DNA of 64,000 nt from Schistocerca nitens (lineage: Eukaryota > Arthropoda > Insecta > Orthoptera > Acrididae): NCBI RefSeq assembly GCF_023898315.1, contig NC_064614.1:73792501-73856500 (forward strand), given 5' to 3'. Of this stretch, positions 10,689 through 22,430 are shown piece by piece. The notes under the pieces were generated by a model that saw only the letters and a list, made by a program, of their open reading frames with translations, was not told where the DNA came from and ran no database searches. Position 1 is the first letter of the stretch; every line of letters starts with the position of its first letter. The position numbers and the translations under genes are program-made.

Positions 10689-10922
10689 TACAGCTCGTGG
10701 TCTTGCGATAGCGTTCTCGCTTCCCGCACAGGGAGCCCGGGTTTGAGTGCCTCGAGATGACTGACTGTTGTTGTGTCGTCTTCATCATCATCATTAATCG
10801 CCATTACGGTCGGAGGAAGGCAATGGCAAACCACCTACATAGGACCTTGCCTAGTACAGCGGTGCGGGTCTCCCGCATCGTCCCCTACGCTCCTCGGAGT
10901 ATGGGACATCATCATCACATAT
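10689..10922 (+). repeat. tRNA-derived SINE, second body type
   Basis: The head CTCGTGGTCTTGCGATAGCG with B-box-like GCCCGGGTTTGAGTGCC resembles the head of the SINE at 56791. The body is different: GGAGGAAGGCAATGGCAAAC, CACCTACATAGGACC, CTCCTCGGAGTATGGGAC, and a CATCATCATCA tail. No clear target duplication was found. Confidence 0.75.
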
Positions 10923-11135
10923 AAGAAGATAATTACACAGTCCTGGTGCAGCTACTCTCCGCGGGATGACAAAGAATGTTACAGGTTAGTTGTTGTCGAA
11001 CAGAATGACATGTATGCCTGCCCTCAAATACCTATTTAATCCAACATCTGGCCACTGCCCCACCTAAATGCCCCAAAAATCTGGATATTGCACGATTCGA
11101 CACCTCGGCCAAATGGAGTCCCCCAATAATGCTGT

Positions 11136-12138
11136 TGTTACGGCAGATGCCACTTGTTACGACTTCTGCACCTCTTGTTACGGCCGTTTGCTACTTGTTA
11201 GCAGCAGACACAGTGGCTGCGCCGAAGACTGAGACGGCGTGGAGTTTTACAATTATTTAGTGAACTTTCTTTACAATTTGTCCCTCGTCGTCGCTGCCCA
11301 GCCCTGCGGATCCCTCCGCCTGGCTGCTGCTGTGTAGATTCTCCGACGATTGCACTCGGAGCCTCAGGCCACCAGTGCTCCGCTGAAATCAGGATAACCT
11401 GTGGTTGAGATGAACTCGTCGCCGCTCGGCAACCGCGTCGCCGTTAGGTCAGCTGCCGACGCCTGCTGCACCGGCGGCTGGGAAGTCGTCAGTCGCGATG
11501 TCCGCGAGGTCCCGTCATGGACGGACCACGCGCCGTGTGGCCGGGTTGCCGTGAAGTCCGGCTGTCAGTCCCCGCCGGCGGCTGTGACCAAGACCGCGCT
11601 GCGGCCGGTCCTGCTGGAAGTTCTCGCTGTAGTTAGTCTGCCACGGTGCCGACCGAACTCGGGCCGACCCCCAGAGCTGAAGTTAACACGGACCATATCC
11701 GTCCTCAGATCCGAACTGCTTCCTAATGGCTTCTGTCCGTTGCTGCCTGCGCTCCACTATTTATATCCGGCAGAAGGACGTTTTTTACCTTCGGTGGCAG
11801 CTTCTTGTTATTACTCCCGCAGTATATTCCGGCGTAACTTAGCGTGCTGGGCTCACGTCTCCTTACTCAGCACTCTCCAGGCTTCGCTTGGCGCTCGGTC
11901 TGTGTGCGTCCATGCGTCAGCTTGTTGGTAGACTGCTACTGTCAGCAAGGCTATCTGTGCCGCGCTTACTTCGCAGTGCCGCGATCGCCGGCTGGCTCTG
12001 TTTTGCCAATGTCCACTGCGTGAAGCCACGCTTACTATATGTGGCCGCAACACTGTTTTCAAACTCTGTAACGTGTTGATAGCGCTGTCTCACAGGAATA
12101 CGCGACATCTCTGTACCCTCCACAGTGATAACGGCACA
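11136..12138 (-). mobile_element. GC-rich LTR-like block with a minus-strand TATA box
   Basis: A kilobase of GC-rich sequence stands out from the AT-rich surroundings. The minus strand has GGATATAAATAG at 11757-11768, a good TATA box. CTTGTTACG is repeated near its left end. This composition and promoter suggest an LTR in minus orientation, but no target duplication or matching termini could be shown, so the limits are guesses. The open frame at 11401-11931 (+) has no recognisable domain. Confidence 0.35.
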
Positions 12139-12343
12139 TCTGAATTTGTTCACAGCCCTTATGTATCCTACCAGGCATGCTAACCACAGAAGCCCAGAAA
12201 GTAATGCACCGCATTTTTTTTCTCAGCCGATAACAATCCTATGAACGCGAAACGTTAAGTGTGCATTATTTGAAGTCTCCTTAGTGAGAGCGCCAAGTTT
12301 CCGTCACTTCCGACAGATAGCGTAGCTGCACGACAGTTTCAAA

Positions 12344-12995
12344 ATGGCGTCTGTAGGTGACGTACGTAACAAGCAACGATCCGTCATTGAATTTCTCACT
12401 GCAGAGAAAGAAACTGTGGGGAATATTCGCGAACACTTGTGCAAAGTCTATGGAGCATCTGCTGTCGACAGAAGTACAGTTAGTCGCTGGGTACGGAGGG
12501 TGAGGTCATCAGAAGGCGGTTCGGTGGAGCTCCACGATTTGCAGCGGTCGGGGAGACCATCCACGTTTGTTACATCTGACATGTTGCAACGAGCTGATGG
12601 GTCAAATGGCTCTAAGCACTATGGGACTTAACATCTGAGGTCATAAGTTCCCTAGAACGTAGAACTACTTGAACCTAATTAGCCTAAGGACATCACACAC
12701 ATCCATGCCCGAGGCAGGATTCAAAACTGCAGCGTAGCAGTTGCGCGGTTCCAGACTGAAGCACCTAGAACCGCTCAGCCACAACGGCCGGCCAACGAGC
12801 TGTCGTTGTCACTCGCGATGACGAACGCATTATGACAATCGTGGAACATGCTCTGAGGACGATGAGGAGGTGATTCACACAGTGAAGCACTGGCTTCGCC
12901 ACCAGGACAATGATTGGAACCGACAGGGCTTACACGACCTTGTTTTGCTCTGGAAGAAGGCCATAGAACGGGATGGAGATTACGTGGAAAAATAG
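12344..12995 (+). pseudogene. Transposase of the deleted mariner (N-terminus and C-terminus only)
   Basis: The frame starts MASVGDVRNKQRSVIEFLTA and runs through the helix-turn-helix part (STVSRWVRRV, SGRPSTFVTSDML) to about residue 84, where the SINE is inserted. After the SINE comes a short stretch and then the C-terminal end (VIHTVKHWLRHQDNDWN, GLHDLVLLWKKAIERDGDYV, stop). The whole DDD catalytic domain between these parts is missing, so the product could bind DNA at most. The deletion is separate from the SINE insertion. Confidence 0.75.
12597..12792 (-). repeat. SINE inserted in the mariner, 10-bp target duplication
   Basis: The target duplication CAACGAGCTG occurs at 12587-12596 and 12793-12802. 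On the minus strand the head has CCGAGGCAGG-type B-box sequence read in reverse and the end is CCATTTGA-like (seen as TCAAATGGCTCTAAGCACTA on the plus strand). Confidence 0.9.
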
Positions 12996-13105
12996 GATGT
13001 GTAGATTAAACACCATTCTTTCGTGTGTGTAATTCTTATTATGTTCAGTAAAGAATTTTTGAAGAAAAAAAAATGCCGTGCATTACTTTCTGGGCAACCC
13101 TCGTA

Positions 13106-16100
13106 CAATGGTAAGGCATTTTGGTGGCGGTTCTGTCTGTCACAAAGGATTACAACTCCATTCATATAAACACACGCAGTTAGTGTGTACATGTACGAAA
13201 TTATAACCACATCCGTTAACGTATTTTGAGTGCTTCACGTTTTTGCCAGCCACTGAATTTTCCTTGGAGATTGCCATTGAAACCACAGTAAATATTAAGT
13301 AACCAATAGTGGGTAAGCAACAGCTACAATGAGGAGTGTAAATTAGAAGGTGTCAAGTTTTATTTTCCAGTTAGTTTATACTTGCCACGGTGCTGATATA
13401 GCGCATCAGTGAAGACATTGTATTTGCCTACCGACGATATCAGTCAATGTTCACAAATACTGTTGATTGGCTAAACCGGTTTCAGCACTTAATTTAGTGT
13501 CAATTGCTTCTTAGCCGATGGTTGCGTCAGTATGTATTAGCAGCATGTGTTTCCTCAAGCTTTCTACTGTTTCCCTAGCAGGAAACATAAGGAGACTACA
13601 TAATAACGCCGCAGTTTGATGTTATCTGCATGTTGCCTTACTAATGGTACTGTCTTACTGACCAGCAGTGTGTAAGAAGTTTGTAAGTTGCTTGAAAATT
13701 CATTTATACGGGTCGTTGAGGCTCCTGATTCCCAGTCACAAACGAAATACCCAAAAACTAAAAGTGGAACTGTAGTCTGATATTGCGGTTGCAAGGTATC
13801 AGAAATGGCATTATTTGTCATCGTTATTCTCATATAAGCGATTAAAGTACTACAGTACTTTAGTTACTCCCATCACAGTAAATGATATCAAAGAGTAATA
13901 AACCACAAAAGCAGATAAACAGCTTATGGGTCGAAGGTGCTGACAAGAATACTATTGAGAAGGAATGGAAGAGAAAACTAAAGATCCATTACGTGACTGT
14001 ACATTTGGTACTGGGAACGACAAAAAACAATGGAGACGAAACTCAACAATATATTTCTTATTGTTTCAATTGCTACATAATATTTCACCTATTATCACTT
14101 ACCTACATACCACCGACACCCTGCCAGATCTCTGTCAAACAATAAAAACAATAAATACAAAAATAAATTACTTAAGACAGAAATATTACGTGAAGTGTGC
14201 ACGACCCCAACAAATCAGAGTTGCATAACAGTAAGAATACGACGAGTAGTCAACGTCAATGTTGTGTACTGTGTCGATTTTGCTCCATAGTGCCGCTACG
14301 TCTTTAATATCAAGTGATATGTTTACTGAGCGCATTTCAAATATAATACATAGCAGAGAATAAAGTCTCTGTTTACAACTCTGATTTCATCTTTGGTGAA
14401 CCCAGTGTGGTACGTCATTTTATAAAAGAAATTATTTGTATCACGTATACTGACTTACAAACAACAATGGTAATTAAAACTATCGCTCATTTACACATGT
14501 AACCGCAGACTACACGGTTGAATATAGTCTGCGTGCATCTCCAAAACCTACTTCGATGATTTTTTATTACTCTAATAATAGCTGTGAGTGCCATATCTAA
14601 CAATAAGTAATATCACACATATTCGTCCTATTTCACAAACTGGACAGTATGTAACTTTTGTCCTGCTATCTTTTCTTGCAATGAGTAAAATAATAGATAA
14701 CCATTACAATATGACAAATCCACCCTTAATGAACAAGATTACATACCTTTCACGCAGTTTCAGGTGATTTAGCGACAGCTTCAATTGTCTGTAATAGGCA
14801 CCTGCTGTATACAACACTGCCGTTTGTTGTTTCATATTACCAGACAACAGTTTCTAAATTTATGTCTTTGTGGGACTGTATTAATTTCGTGCACAATGAG
14901 AGTGGTTTTTTATGGGCGGCATTACATTATGTTGTTAGTTCCGAACGGCATTGCGTCGGTAGCCAGGATTCCTGCCTTGCCGACACTTCCTGGCTTCACC
15001 GGTGGTAGCAGTATCCAGAACTGCCGAGAGATGGCAGCAGCGGTCACGTCACAAGCAACTGGCGCACAGGACACTTGTCCATTAGATTGTTTCCTTCTCC
15101 CGTTTTGGCCAGTGCTGAAGACAGTTCTCCATTACGCGTACAAACTTACTGTCGTAACACAAAATTTCGGCTTCCGATTTCTACACATTACATGGCTGCT
15201 GCAAAACTTGCAGCATTTAGCCATTACAGTACGCTAAATCCAAATCACATTTGCTGCAAGGATGCCAGAAATGTTTCCTTCTCTGACATGGCGACAGAGG
15301 AAGTTCTCTGTAAGTAGGTAGTTGTTTCTGCAAGTGCATCTAACAGGCCCAAGTTCTCTTCAATATACGTGTGGTTCTTTTCTTGGTTATTCCAAACTTG
15401 TTTTCTTCTGCATGCAGTTGGACTATCAGTACCACATTTTGTCTGCTTTGTAACCGGTTGTACACTGTTTCGTAACATTTAATTTTGTTGTGCTTGGATA
15501 AATCTCTGACATATACTACGGGACCACTGACATGTTAATGATGATGTTTTTAATGAGTTTAAAATACTGTATGTATATTCCGATATATTTAAGATTAGTT
15601 TGAAATTCCTACTCAACAGAAAACATTGGATGTAATCGTTACACGTCCTTCGAGACGAACTGTCAGCAGTTAACATGCAGTAAATGTAACTCATTGAACG
15701 GATCGCCACATCAAACTTTTCATCCACACTGCCTGAATAGTATGATAACTAACTTCGACCTCCACTACACGGTTAATACGGTATGGTGGACAGAAAAGCC
15801 TGACAAATACGTACGAAATGGGTCATAATTGTAAGGGTAGGTTGCAACCAAGCAACTGTTATTATGGTTGTAGTTTTTTGGTAATAAGAGTCATACCTCT
15901 CGTGGAAATTATAGTATAAACGGTTATAGACATGTATCGTGGAGTATTCAGACTTTTCATAAAGAAAGGAAAGGACACTTTGGCTACCAATTGAATTCGA
16001 AAAGAACCCGGAAGTCGTGCGTTAAGAGCAGTTAAGTTACACGGCGTAATAGAAAATGTGTGCCGTATGCAGTCTGTGATGCGCAGAATTTCGACGTTTA

Positions 16101-17154
16101 TGTATAGGAATTTATGTCTGTTCCCACATAGGATTAAATAAGTTTAAAAAATTACACACATTATTGACGCAACTGTAAGTAATGTTACAACTACAATACA
16201 CATGTGTAACTATGTTGTGCACGTGGTCTGTCTATTTACTTGTTGCTACAGTTATTAGAGGCATTTTAAAATAGCCAAAGGCTGATACTGGCCATAATGG
16301 AATGTGTACTTTGATGCAGTGAGGTTCATCTTTTGAAATAGAATTTGACAGCCTACGATTGTTATACAAAAATTTTTTATTATTCAGAAAGTATCATATT
16401 TTCAGGAAGGAGACTACATTCTGATACAATTTTAAAGGGTGTTGGGGCGTTGATGTGACCCGCATAGCATTCAAGACTGTTTGCAGCCGGTTGTACGAAT
16501 TTATACATTTTCATACAAATATTATTTATTTGTTGTTGCACTTTTTTACCCATTGCCTTGTTATTTATAACGGAATGAAATATGTACAATGTCTTTGAAA
16601 ATGTCACATTGGAATAATTAAAAAGATAATTTTTTTTAAATCTAAGGTTTCATTAAATATAACCGTGGAACATAGACTAATAATCGTGCTTAATGAAAAA
16701 GAAGACTACCATAAAAAGAAAGAAGCTAAACAGCTAAACTACGGATTTCCACCAACAGTCATCTGGCTATATGAGTGTCTGGGAAGCACTTTGAGTCTAT
16801 TCACACGCCAGCAATGTCGGGATAAGTGATTACATCTTTTGTTAATAAATCTGTGTTTACTGCCATCGGTACATTTCACCAAATCTATGAAATTCCCGAA
16901 TGGTTTCTACAGAAAACTACGATTTTTAATTACACACAGTCTACGGTAGTGACATATTCTAAAAAAAGTAACCGCTGTTAACACATTGAAGGTACTACCA
17001 GATTTAAGAATATGGCTATTCCAACACAGTAGGAGAGCCTCTGCAGTGCTGATCGAGCTTAGAGGGAATACGACGCGGGCTGAGGCGTGAATGAGGATTT
17101 GGAATGAGGAGGGAGGCGTTCTACGGTAGTCCGTGCGGTTGAGCAAAGCCACTG
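13106..17154. other. 4 kb of unassigned AT-rich sequence
   Basis: No transposase, polymerase or tRNA-like sequence was recognised. A GC-richer 140-bp patch at 14938-15080 (repeated GCCTTGCCG and CAGCAGCGG-type motifs) stands out, but it lies in a frame without known domains. Confidence 0.4.
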
Positions 17155-17223
17155 TGCCAGGGTGGCGTAGTGGTTAGCGCATCTGCCTCTGCAGGCCCAG
17201 GTTTCAACCCCGGCCTCGGGACA
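17155..17223 (+). repeat. tRNA-like module (SINE head or tRNA relic)
   Basis: GTGGCGTAGTGGTTAGCGC is a good A-box region and CAGGTTTCAACCCCGGCC a good B-box region, with spacing as in a tRNA. The acceptor arms do not pair convincingly, and an ACAAATTTT body follows as in insect tRNA-type SINEs. A functional tRNA is unlikely. Confidence 0.5.
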
Positions 17224-17292
17224 AATTTTCATTTGTTACTTCAGTTTTCATGTATACATTAAATAGTAGTTCTAGCTAACAACCGATTAATA

Positions 17293-18652
17293 CACTACTG
17301 GCCATTAAAATTGCTACACCAAGAAGAACTAAGATGTGATTACATTTTCAGGCAATTTGGGTGCATAGATCCTGAGAAATCAGTACCCAGAACAACCACC
17401 TCTGGCCGTAATAACGGCCTTGACACGCCTGGGCATTGAGTCAAACAGAGCTTGGATGGCGTGTACAGGTACAGCTGCCCATGCAGCTTCAACACGATAC
17501 CACAGTTCATCAAGAGTAGTGACTGGTGTATTGTGACGAGACAGTTGCTCGGCCACCATTCACCAGGCTTTTTCAATTGGTGAGAGATCTAGAGACTGTG
17601 CTGGCCAGGGCAGCAGTCGAACATTTTCTGTATCCAGAAAGGCCCGTACAGGACCTGCAACATGAGGTCGTGCATTATCCTGCTGAAATGTAGGGGTTCG
17701 CAGGGATCGAATGAAGGGTAGAGCCACGGGTCGTAACACATATGAAATGTAACGTCCACTGTTCAAAGCGCCGTCAATGCGAACAAGAGGTGACCGAGAC
17801 GTATAAACCAATGGCACCCCATACCATTACGCCGGGTGACACGCCAGTATGGCGATGACGAATACACGCTTCCAATGTGCGTTCACCGCGATGTCGCAAA
17901 ACACGGATGCGACCATCATGATGCTGTAAACAGAACCTGGATTCACCCGAGAACATGGCGTTTTGCCATTCGTGCATCCAGGTTCGTCGTTGAGTACACC
18001 ATCGCAGGCGCTCCTGTCTGTGATGCAGTGTCAAGGGTAACCGCAGGCATGGTCTCCGAGCTGATTGTCCATGCTGCTGGAAACGTCGTCGAACTGTTCG
18101 TGTAGATGGTTGTTGTCTTGCAAACGTCCCCATTTGTTGACTCAGGGATCGAGACGTGGCTGCACGATCCGTTACAGCCATGCGGATAAGATGCTTGTCA
18201 TCTCGACTGGTAGTGATAAGAGGCCGTTGGGATCCAGCACGACGTTCCGTATTACCCTCCTGATCCCACCGATTCCATATTCTGCTGACAGTCATTGGAT
18301 CTCGATCAACGCGAGCAGCAACGTCGCGATACGATAAACCTCAATCGCGATAGGCTATAATCCGTCCTTTATCAAATTCAGAAACGTGATGGTACGCATT
18401 TCTCCTCCTTACACGAGGCATCACAACAACGTTTCACCAGGCAACGCCGGTCAACTGCTGTTTGTGTATGAGAAATCGGTTGGATACTTTCCTCGTGTCA
18501 GCACGTTGTAGGTGTCGCCCCCGGCGCCAGCCTTGTGTGAAAGCTCTGAAAAGATAATAATTTGTATACCACAGCATCTTCTTCCTGTTGGTGAAATTTC
18601 GCGTCTGTAGCACTTCATCTTCGTGTTGTAGCAATTTTAATGGCCAGTAGTG
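17293..18652 (-). mobile_element. Tc1-like transposon, complete ends, dead transposase
   Basis: The ends are near-perfect inverted repeats starting CACTACTGGCCATTAAAATT and flanked by TA (17291-17292 and 18653-18654). Length is 1360 bp. A deleted copy of the same family lies at 49648-50788 in opposite orientation. Confidence 0.93.
17380..18421 (-). pseudogene. Tc1-like transposase with four lesions
   Basis: The start is MPRVRRRNAYHHVSEFDKG (ATG at 18419-18421). Domains in order are paired helix-turn-helix regions (DPMTVSRIWNRW, TVRRRFQQHG), then the DDE domain with QQDNARPHV and SLDLSPIEKAW (34 residues between D and E). Lesions seen: TGA at 18341-18343 after IIAYRD; the first catalytic Asp replaced by Gly in FSGESRF (codon 17945-17947); a one-base insertion near 17804 after VMVWGAIG; and TGA at 17560-17562 after EKAW. 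The C-terminus ends GGCSGY. The copy cannot make active enzyme. Confidence 0.9.
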
Positions 18653-18654
18653 TA

Positions 18655-19379
18655 TTCGCGTGATGGTCCATGTGCCTCTGTCTATTCAAAACTGACCCTA
18701 GCAAATGGTCACTACGCTGTGGGTAAAACAAGCGATAGGGACTGTCTACTCCGAAGCAGTGAGTCTGGTTCACATAGAGCTTCACTAATTGCTTCGTTAC
18801 TCATACCGTCTAACACTTTCACGGACACACTACATGTTTTGTTCGCTCGAAGCCTGTTCTGCGAAATGATAGCAAATCGCATCTCCTAAGCTTTCCCGAT
18901 CTCCCTCTACTCTGTGTCTTTCAACAATTGCGTTCAGCTGGTTTACTTGTATCATCTCTGCGCAGACTTTGCAGTAGGCTGTGGAATACAACGTGAACTA
19001 GGAAACCACCCATTTCACATTCACACACTCCACCCTGATTCTAGATAGTTATCGTGGATAACGGCCGTAGTCAGTAAGTAGTTGAACCACGTCGAGAATG
19101 CGTGAACATGATGCAACCTTAATCTCTCCAGATGTTTGGGATGATTTTGTATGCACGCCGACGCTTATTAGGGAACCATACACCAGCTGAGCTTTATTGC
19201 AGTTTATACTGTGGAGTGGTATGCATGAAAGCCTTAATTGGAAAAATGTCGAAATGTGGTGCTACAGTATCATCAAGAGATGAAAAGGCTTTGTGGCGGA
19301 ATATCGACCAACTGCTGAATGAAACAAGGCGGGGAATAACTTAAAAAATGTCAGTACAAGACGCCATAGAAGAGCATGG
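18655..19379. other. Unassigned sequence
   Basis: Nothing was recognised here. The open frame at 19132-19344 has no known motif. Confidence 0.4.
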
Positions 19380-19735
19380 ACTTCAAGTCGGAGGTTCGAG
19401 TCCTCCCTCGGGCATAGGTGAGTGTTTTATCCTTAGCGTTAACCTTAGTTAGGTTCAAATGGTTCAAAGCACTACGGGACCTAATATCTGAAGTCATCAG
19501 CCCCTAGATTTAGAACTACTTACACCTAGTTAACCTAAGGACATCACATACTTCCGTGCCCGAGGCAGGATTCGAACCTGCGACCGTAGCAGCAGCGCGG
19601 TTCCAAACTGAAGCGCGTAGAATCGCTCGGCCACAGCGGCCGGCGCGTAATTTAGTTTACGTTAGATTAAGTAGCGTGTAACCCTATGGACAGATGACCT
19701 CAGCAGTTTGGCCCCATAGGAACTTACCACAGAAA
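19380..19735 (+). repeat. 5'-truncated SINE interrupted by a second SINE
   Basis: The first part (19380 to about 19445) has the B-box GGAGGTTCGAGTCCTCCCTC and the start of the body. The second part (19645-19735) resumes with GTAATTTAGTTTACGTTAG and ends GCCCCATAGGAACTTACCAC. Only the 3' part of the tRNA head remains. Confidence 0.8.
19454..19644 (-). repeat. SINE nested in the plus-strand SINE
   Basis: It reads TTCAAATGGTTCAAAGCAC at the left and ends GGCCACAGCGGCCGGC, with the reversed B-box GGATTCGAACCTGCGACC. Its insertion splits the older SINE. Exact target duplication is blurred by similar GCGTAA-like bases on both sides. Confidence 0.85.
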
Positions 19736-20269
19736 ATGTATATGTATACGAACATGGAAAAGGATTCACAAGTGAAATTTGTCAGTCAAGCTACATGAGC
19801 CTTGACAACCAGTTGCTCCTGATGAAGCCGATGGAGCATTTCGTTGAAAGCTCGAGATTTATTCGGATTTGACGCAGCAAGGAAACCAAGAACGTTTTAT
19901 AAAAGGATGACGTCGGGAGAAACTTCGTCCTCATATCCACATTGTTAACGGTTCGGAATCAGCGGATGTAAATCTAATTGCAGGAATGCTCGAAGCAAGT
20001 ATTATAAGGCCCTTACTTCTCACAATGCATCTAAATGTAGTGGATAACATCACAAAATCCTTAAGATTATTCGTTAATTGTACTTGACGGTAAAGAAAAG
20101 TTGCTATGCCAGAAAATTGTAGCGACTTACAGGAAGACCAGCAGACGATAGATGATTGTTGCAGACTGGCAGTTGACTCTGAACATTAACATATTTTGCG
20201 AAATTTTGTCGCTAATTGCGAATTCTTTGACATTAGCTGTGTTAGCTATAGATGTGCTACTTACTAGTG
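19736..20269. other. Unassigned sequence
   Basis: No recognisable feature was found. Confidence 0.4.
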
Positions 20270-20440
20270 ATACACAGAAATTTGTGCCAGACCGGGACTC
20301 GAAACCGGATTCACCACTTATCCCGAGTGGTCACCTTAACCATTCCGCCTATTTGTGGACGCTCCCCGGACACATCAAAACCTTTCTATGCCACACTGCC
20401 TACGTCCCCTAATGCTCGCAGCAACAATTCCCACAATAGG
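20270..20440 (-). repeat. tRNA-derived SINE, third head type
   Basis: On the minus strand the head reads GGCGGAATGGTTAAGGTGAC (A-box) and CCGGTTTCGAGTCCCGGTC (B-box), then TGGCACAAATTT. Sequence preceding the head (GTCCGGGGAGCGTCCACAAA) belongs to the repeat too. It resembles a tRNA-type SINE common in insects. Boundaries are approximate. Confidence 0.6.
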
Positions 20441-21261
20441 GAGAATCAGACTACGTGTTCGACGTTATTATCATCATTTTCCCCGTGTAAGTTTGTAATT
20501 CTTATTTTTATAATTTCTGCATGAATATCTAAATGAAAAGAAAATGTAAAGTAAATGTTAACGTGTTTAGTGTGTTACACACACAAAGGCAAAGAAATCC
20601 ATTACCGGTCGATTACACAGTTGGCTGCTTATGACTGTAGATAATATTTAAAAAAAATTGTCTTCGAATAACAATCCGGAATGACCTATTGTGGAAAGAC
20701 GAAATAAAAGTAATACTACGGAAAGCAGAGGCCAGGGTGAAATCCAACAGAAGTATCTTAACGAAATGTAATTCACCCACGAAAGAAATTGCTTACCAAG
20801 AACATGATCGACCGAGTCTTAAGTTTTAGTTGTCAGTCTGTTACCAACTTCGATTAAAAAAAGACACAAGGAAGCTGAAATGAGAAGCAACTCGTTTCAC
20901 TGTGCAACCGTTTAATACGAGCAAGAGGCTATAAGACAAACGATATGCATCTTTGAGAGGCTTACCGCTAAAATTCTGCAAGCGCAATTTTCAAAAAATG
21001 TTCTGCAACGTATTACTTGCTCCCACCCATGATGAAAAAAATCAAAAAGATTTGATCTCATAGGCAGGCTTTGCGATGCTTGATTTTTTTCTAGAGCAGT
21101 ATTAATAAGAGGAACTGCAAGGGCCGTATATCAGACTCAGAGTACCTTTCACCATACACCCAAAGATGAGTTTTAGAGCATAAATGTAAATCAATATCCT
21201 ACATTGACTCTCCTGGTGCGATTCTACCATCTTACTTTATAGTTATTAGGTGTTTTTTTTC
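20441..21261. other. Unassigned AT-rich sequence
   Basis: No recognisable feature was found. Confidence 0.4.
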
Positions 21262-22430
21262 CCAAGATGCCGTGGGTTACGGAGTGCGTAAAGTAATGAG
21301 TTACAATATCATCGTGACACCTCCTCATGGCGAGATGGAGTGCCACATGGTAACGTTCGGGGCACATGCTCACGAAAGGACACAAGCGCGGGTCGAATGA
21401 GAAACCATTCTGGCGACAACGTTGGCTAAAGATCGAGAAATCCACTAACATAAGCTACTTTAAAGAACGCGGGATCTTAATGGCCCTGAAACTGGGAAGG
21501 AGCATCTCGAAAGCGGCGAAGATTGTCGGCTGTTCGCGTGCTACTGTCGTGAGCATCCATGGGACGTGGTTCAACTGCAGTAAGGCAACAAGTAGGAAAT
21601 CAGGTGTTGGACGTTCGCGCCTCCTCACAGAAGTTGGATGTCGAAGGCTTGTCAAGCAGGATAAGCACCGCTCTGCCGCAGAGCTGACGCCAGACCAGAT
21701 TGTTGGTGCAGACACAAGTGTTTCGGAAGCACCCCATTGGTTTAACATGGAGCTCCGCAGCCGATGATACTTACCTTTCCACGTTGACCCAACGATATAG
21801 AAAGTTACAATTGCAGTTGGTACAAGATCGTTGAGAATGGATCGCGAACCAATGGAAAAGTGTCGCTTGATCTCATCCGATCACTTTTTTGAGATCGATC
21901 GTATTGGGACACGTCATCAGGGAGGCTGAAGGGTCTTCGAATGATCCACAGTTAGCTGGGTTTCCACGCAATCTCTGGCCGTACTCAAAGGCCTGAAGAC
22001 GCCCGTGGACTACATGGACTTCAAGGCGGACCACTTTCATCCCTTTCCTGCTAGAATTCTTATCCGACGGCGATGCTATGTTATAGCGGGCTAACTGTCC
22101 GTCTTACAAGGGCAGAATCGTGCTAGACTGGTGTGAGAAGGATGATGCGGTACTGACGTTGATGTCGTGACCACAAAATACGCCTCACCTGAGCCCGATG
22201 CAACGGGTCTGGAACGTTACCGAGAGCTCAGATCCGCTCCCAGAAACCACCGACTCATAATTTACGGGATACCCTTGTTCTGTGCAAAGACATCTGGTGC
22301 TACATACCTCCGGAAACCTCCGAGGAATTTGACGAATCCATGCCACCCAGAATCGTTGGTGTATTGCGTCGCAAAGATAGCCCACCAAGTTATTAAGTTG
22401 GTTGTCATAATTGTTTCGCTCATTTGTTTA
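21262..22430 (+). pseudogene. Decayed Tc1-like element
   Basis: The N-terminal frame ALKLGRSISKAAKIVGCSRATV (21480-21545) is a Tc1 helix-turn-helix. In another frame the C-terminus reads IPPETSEEFDESMPPRIVG and ends LRRKDSPPSY then a stop near 22395, the standard Tc1 ending. The right edge GTTGTCATAATTGTTTCGC resembles the TIR of the Tc1 fragment at 38085-38678. The catalytic middle is full of stops. The left end is not defined. Confidence 0.65.

Larger units (their letters stand above)
12183..13103 (+). mobile_element. Mariner-family element with internal deletion, carrying a SINE
   Basis: The two ends match as inverted repeats: GCCCAGAAAGTAATGCACCG at 12192 against the reverse complement of TGCATTACTTTCTGGGC ending at 13095, each followed by an A/T run. 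TA dinucleotides flank the element at 12181 and 13104. At about 0.9 kb including a SINE it is far shorter than a full mariner. Confidence 0.8.

Noticed and set aside
10931-10990. Possible second exon of the host gene (an AG-bounded stretch ending AGGTTAG)
   Set aside because: In the phase required by the first exon it has a stop or no receptor-like sequence, and it directly follows a SINE.
11401-11931. 176-codon frame as a host gene
   Set aside because: No domain, no splice sites that fit, and it lies in a GC-rich LTR-like block where stop codons are rare by composition.
17155-17223. Possible functional tRNA gene
   Set aside because: A- and B-box regions are good but the acceptor stem does not pair well and a SINE-like body follows.
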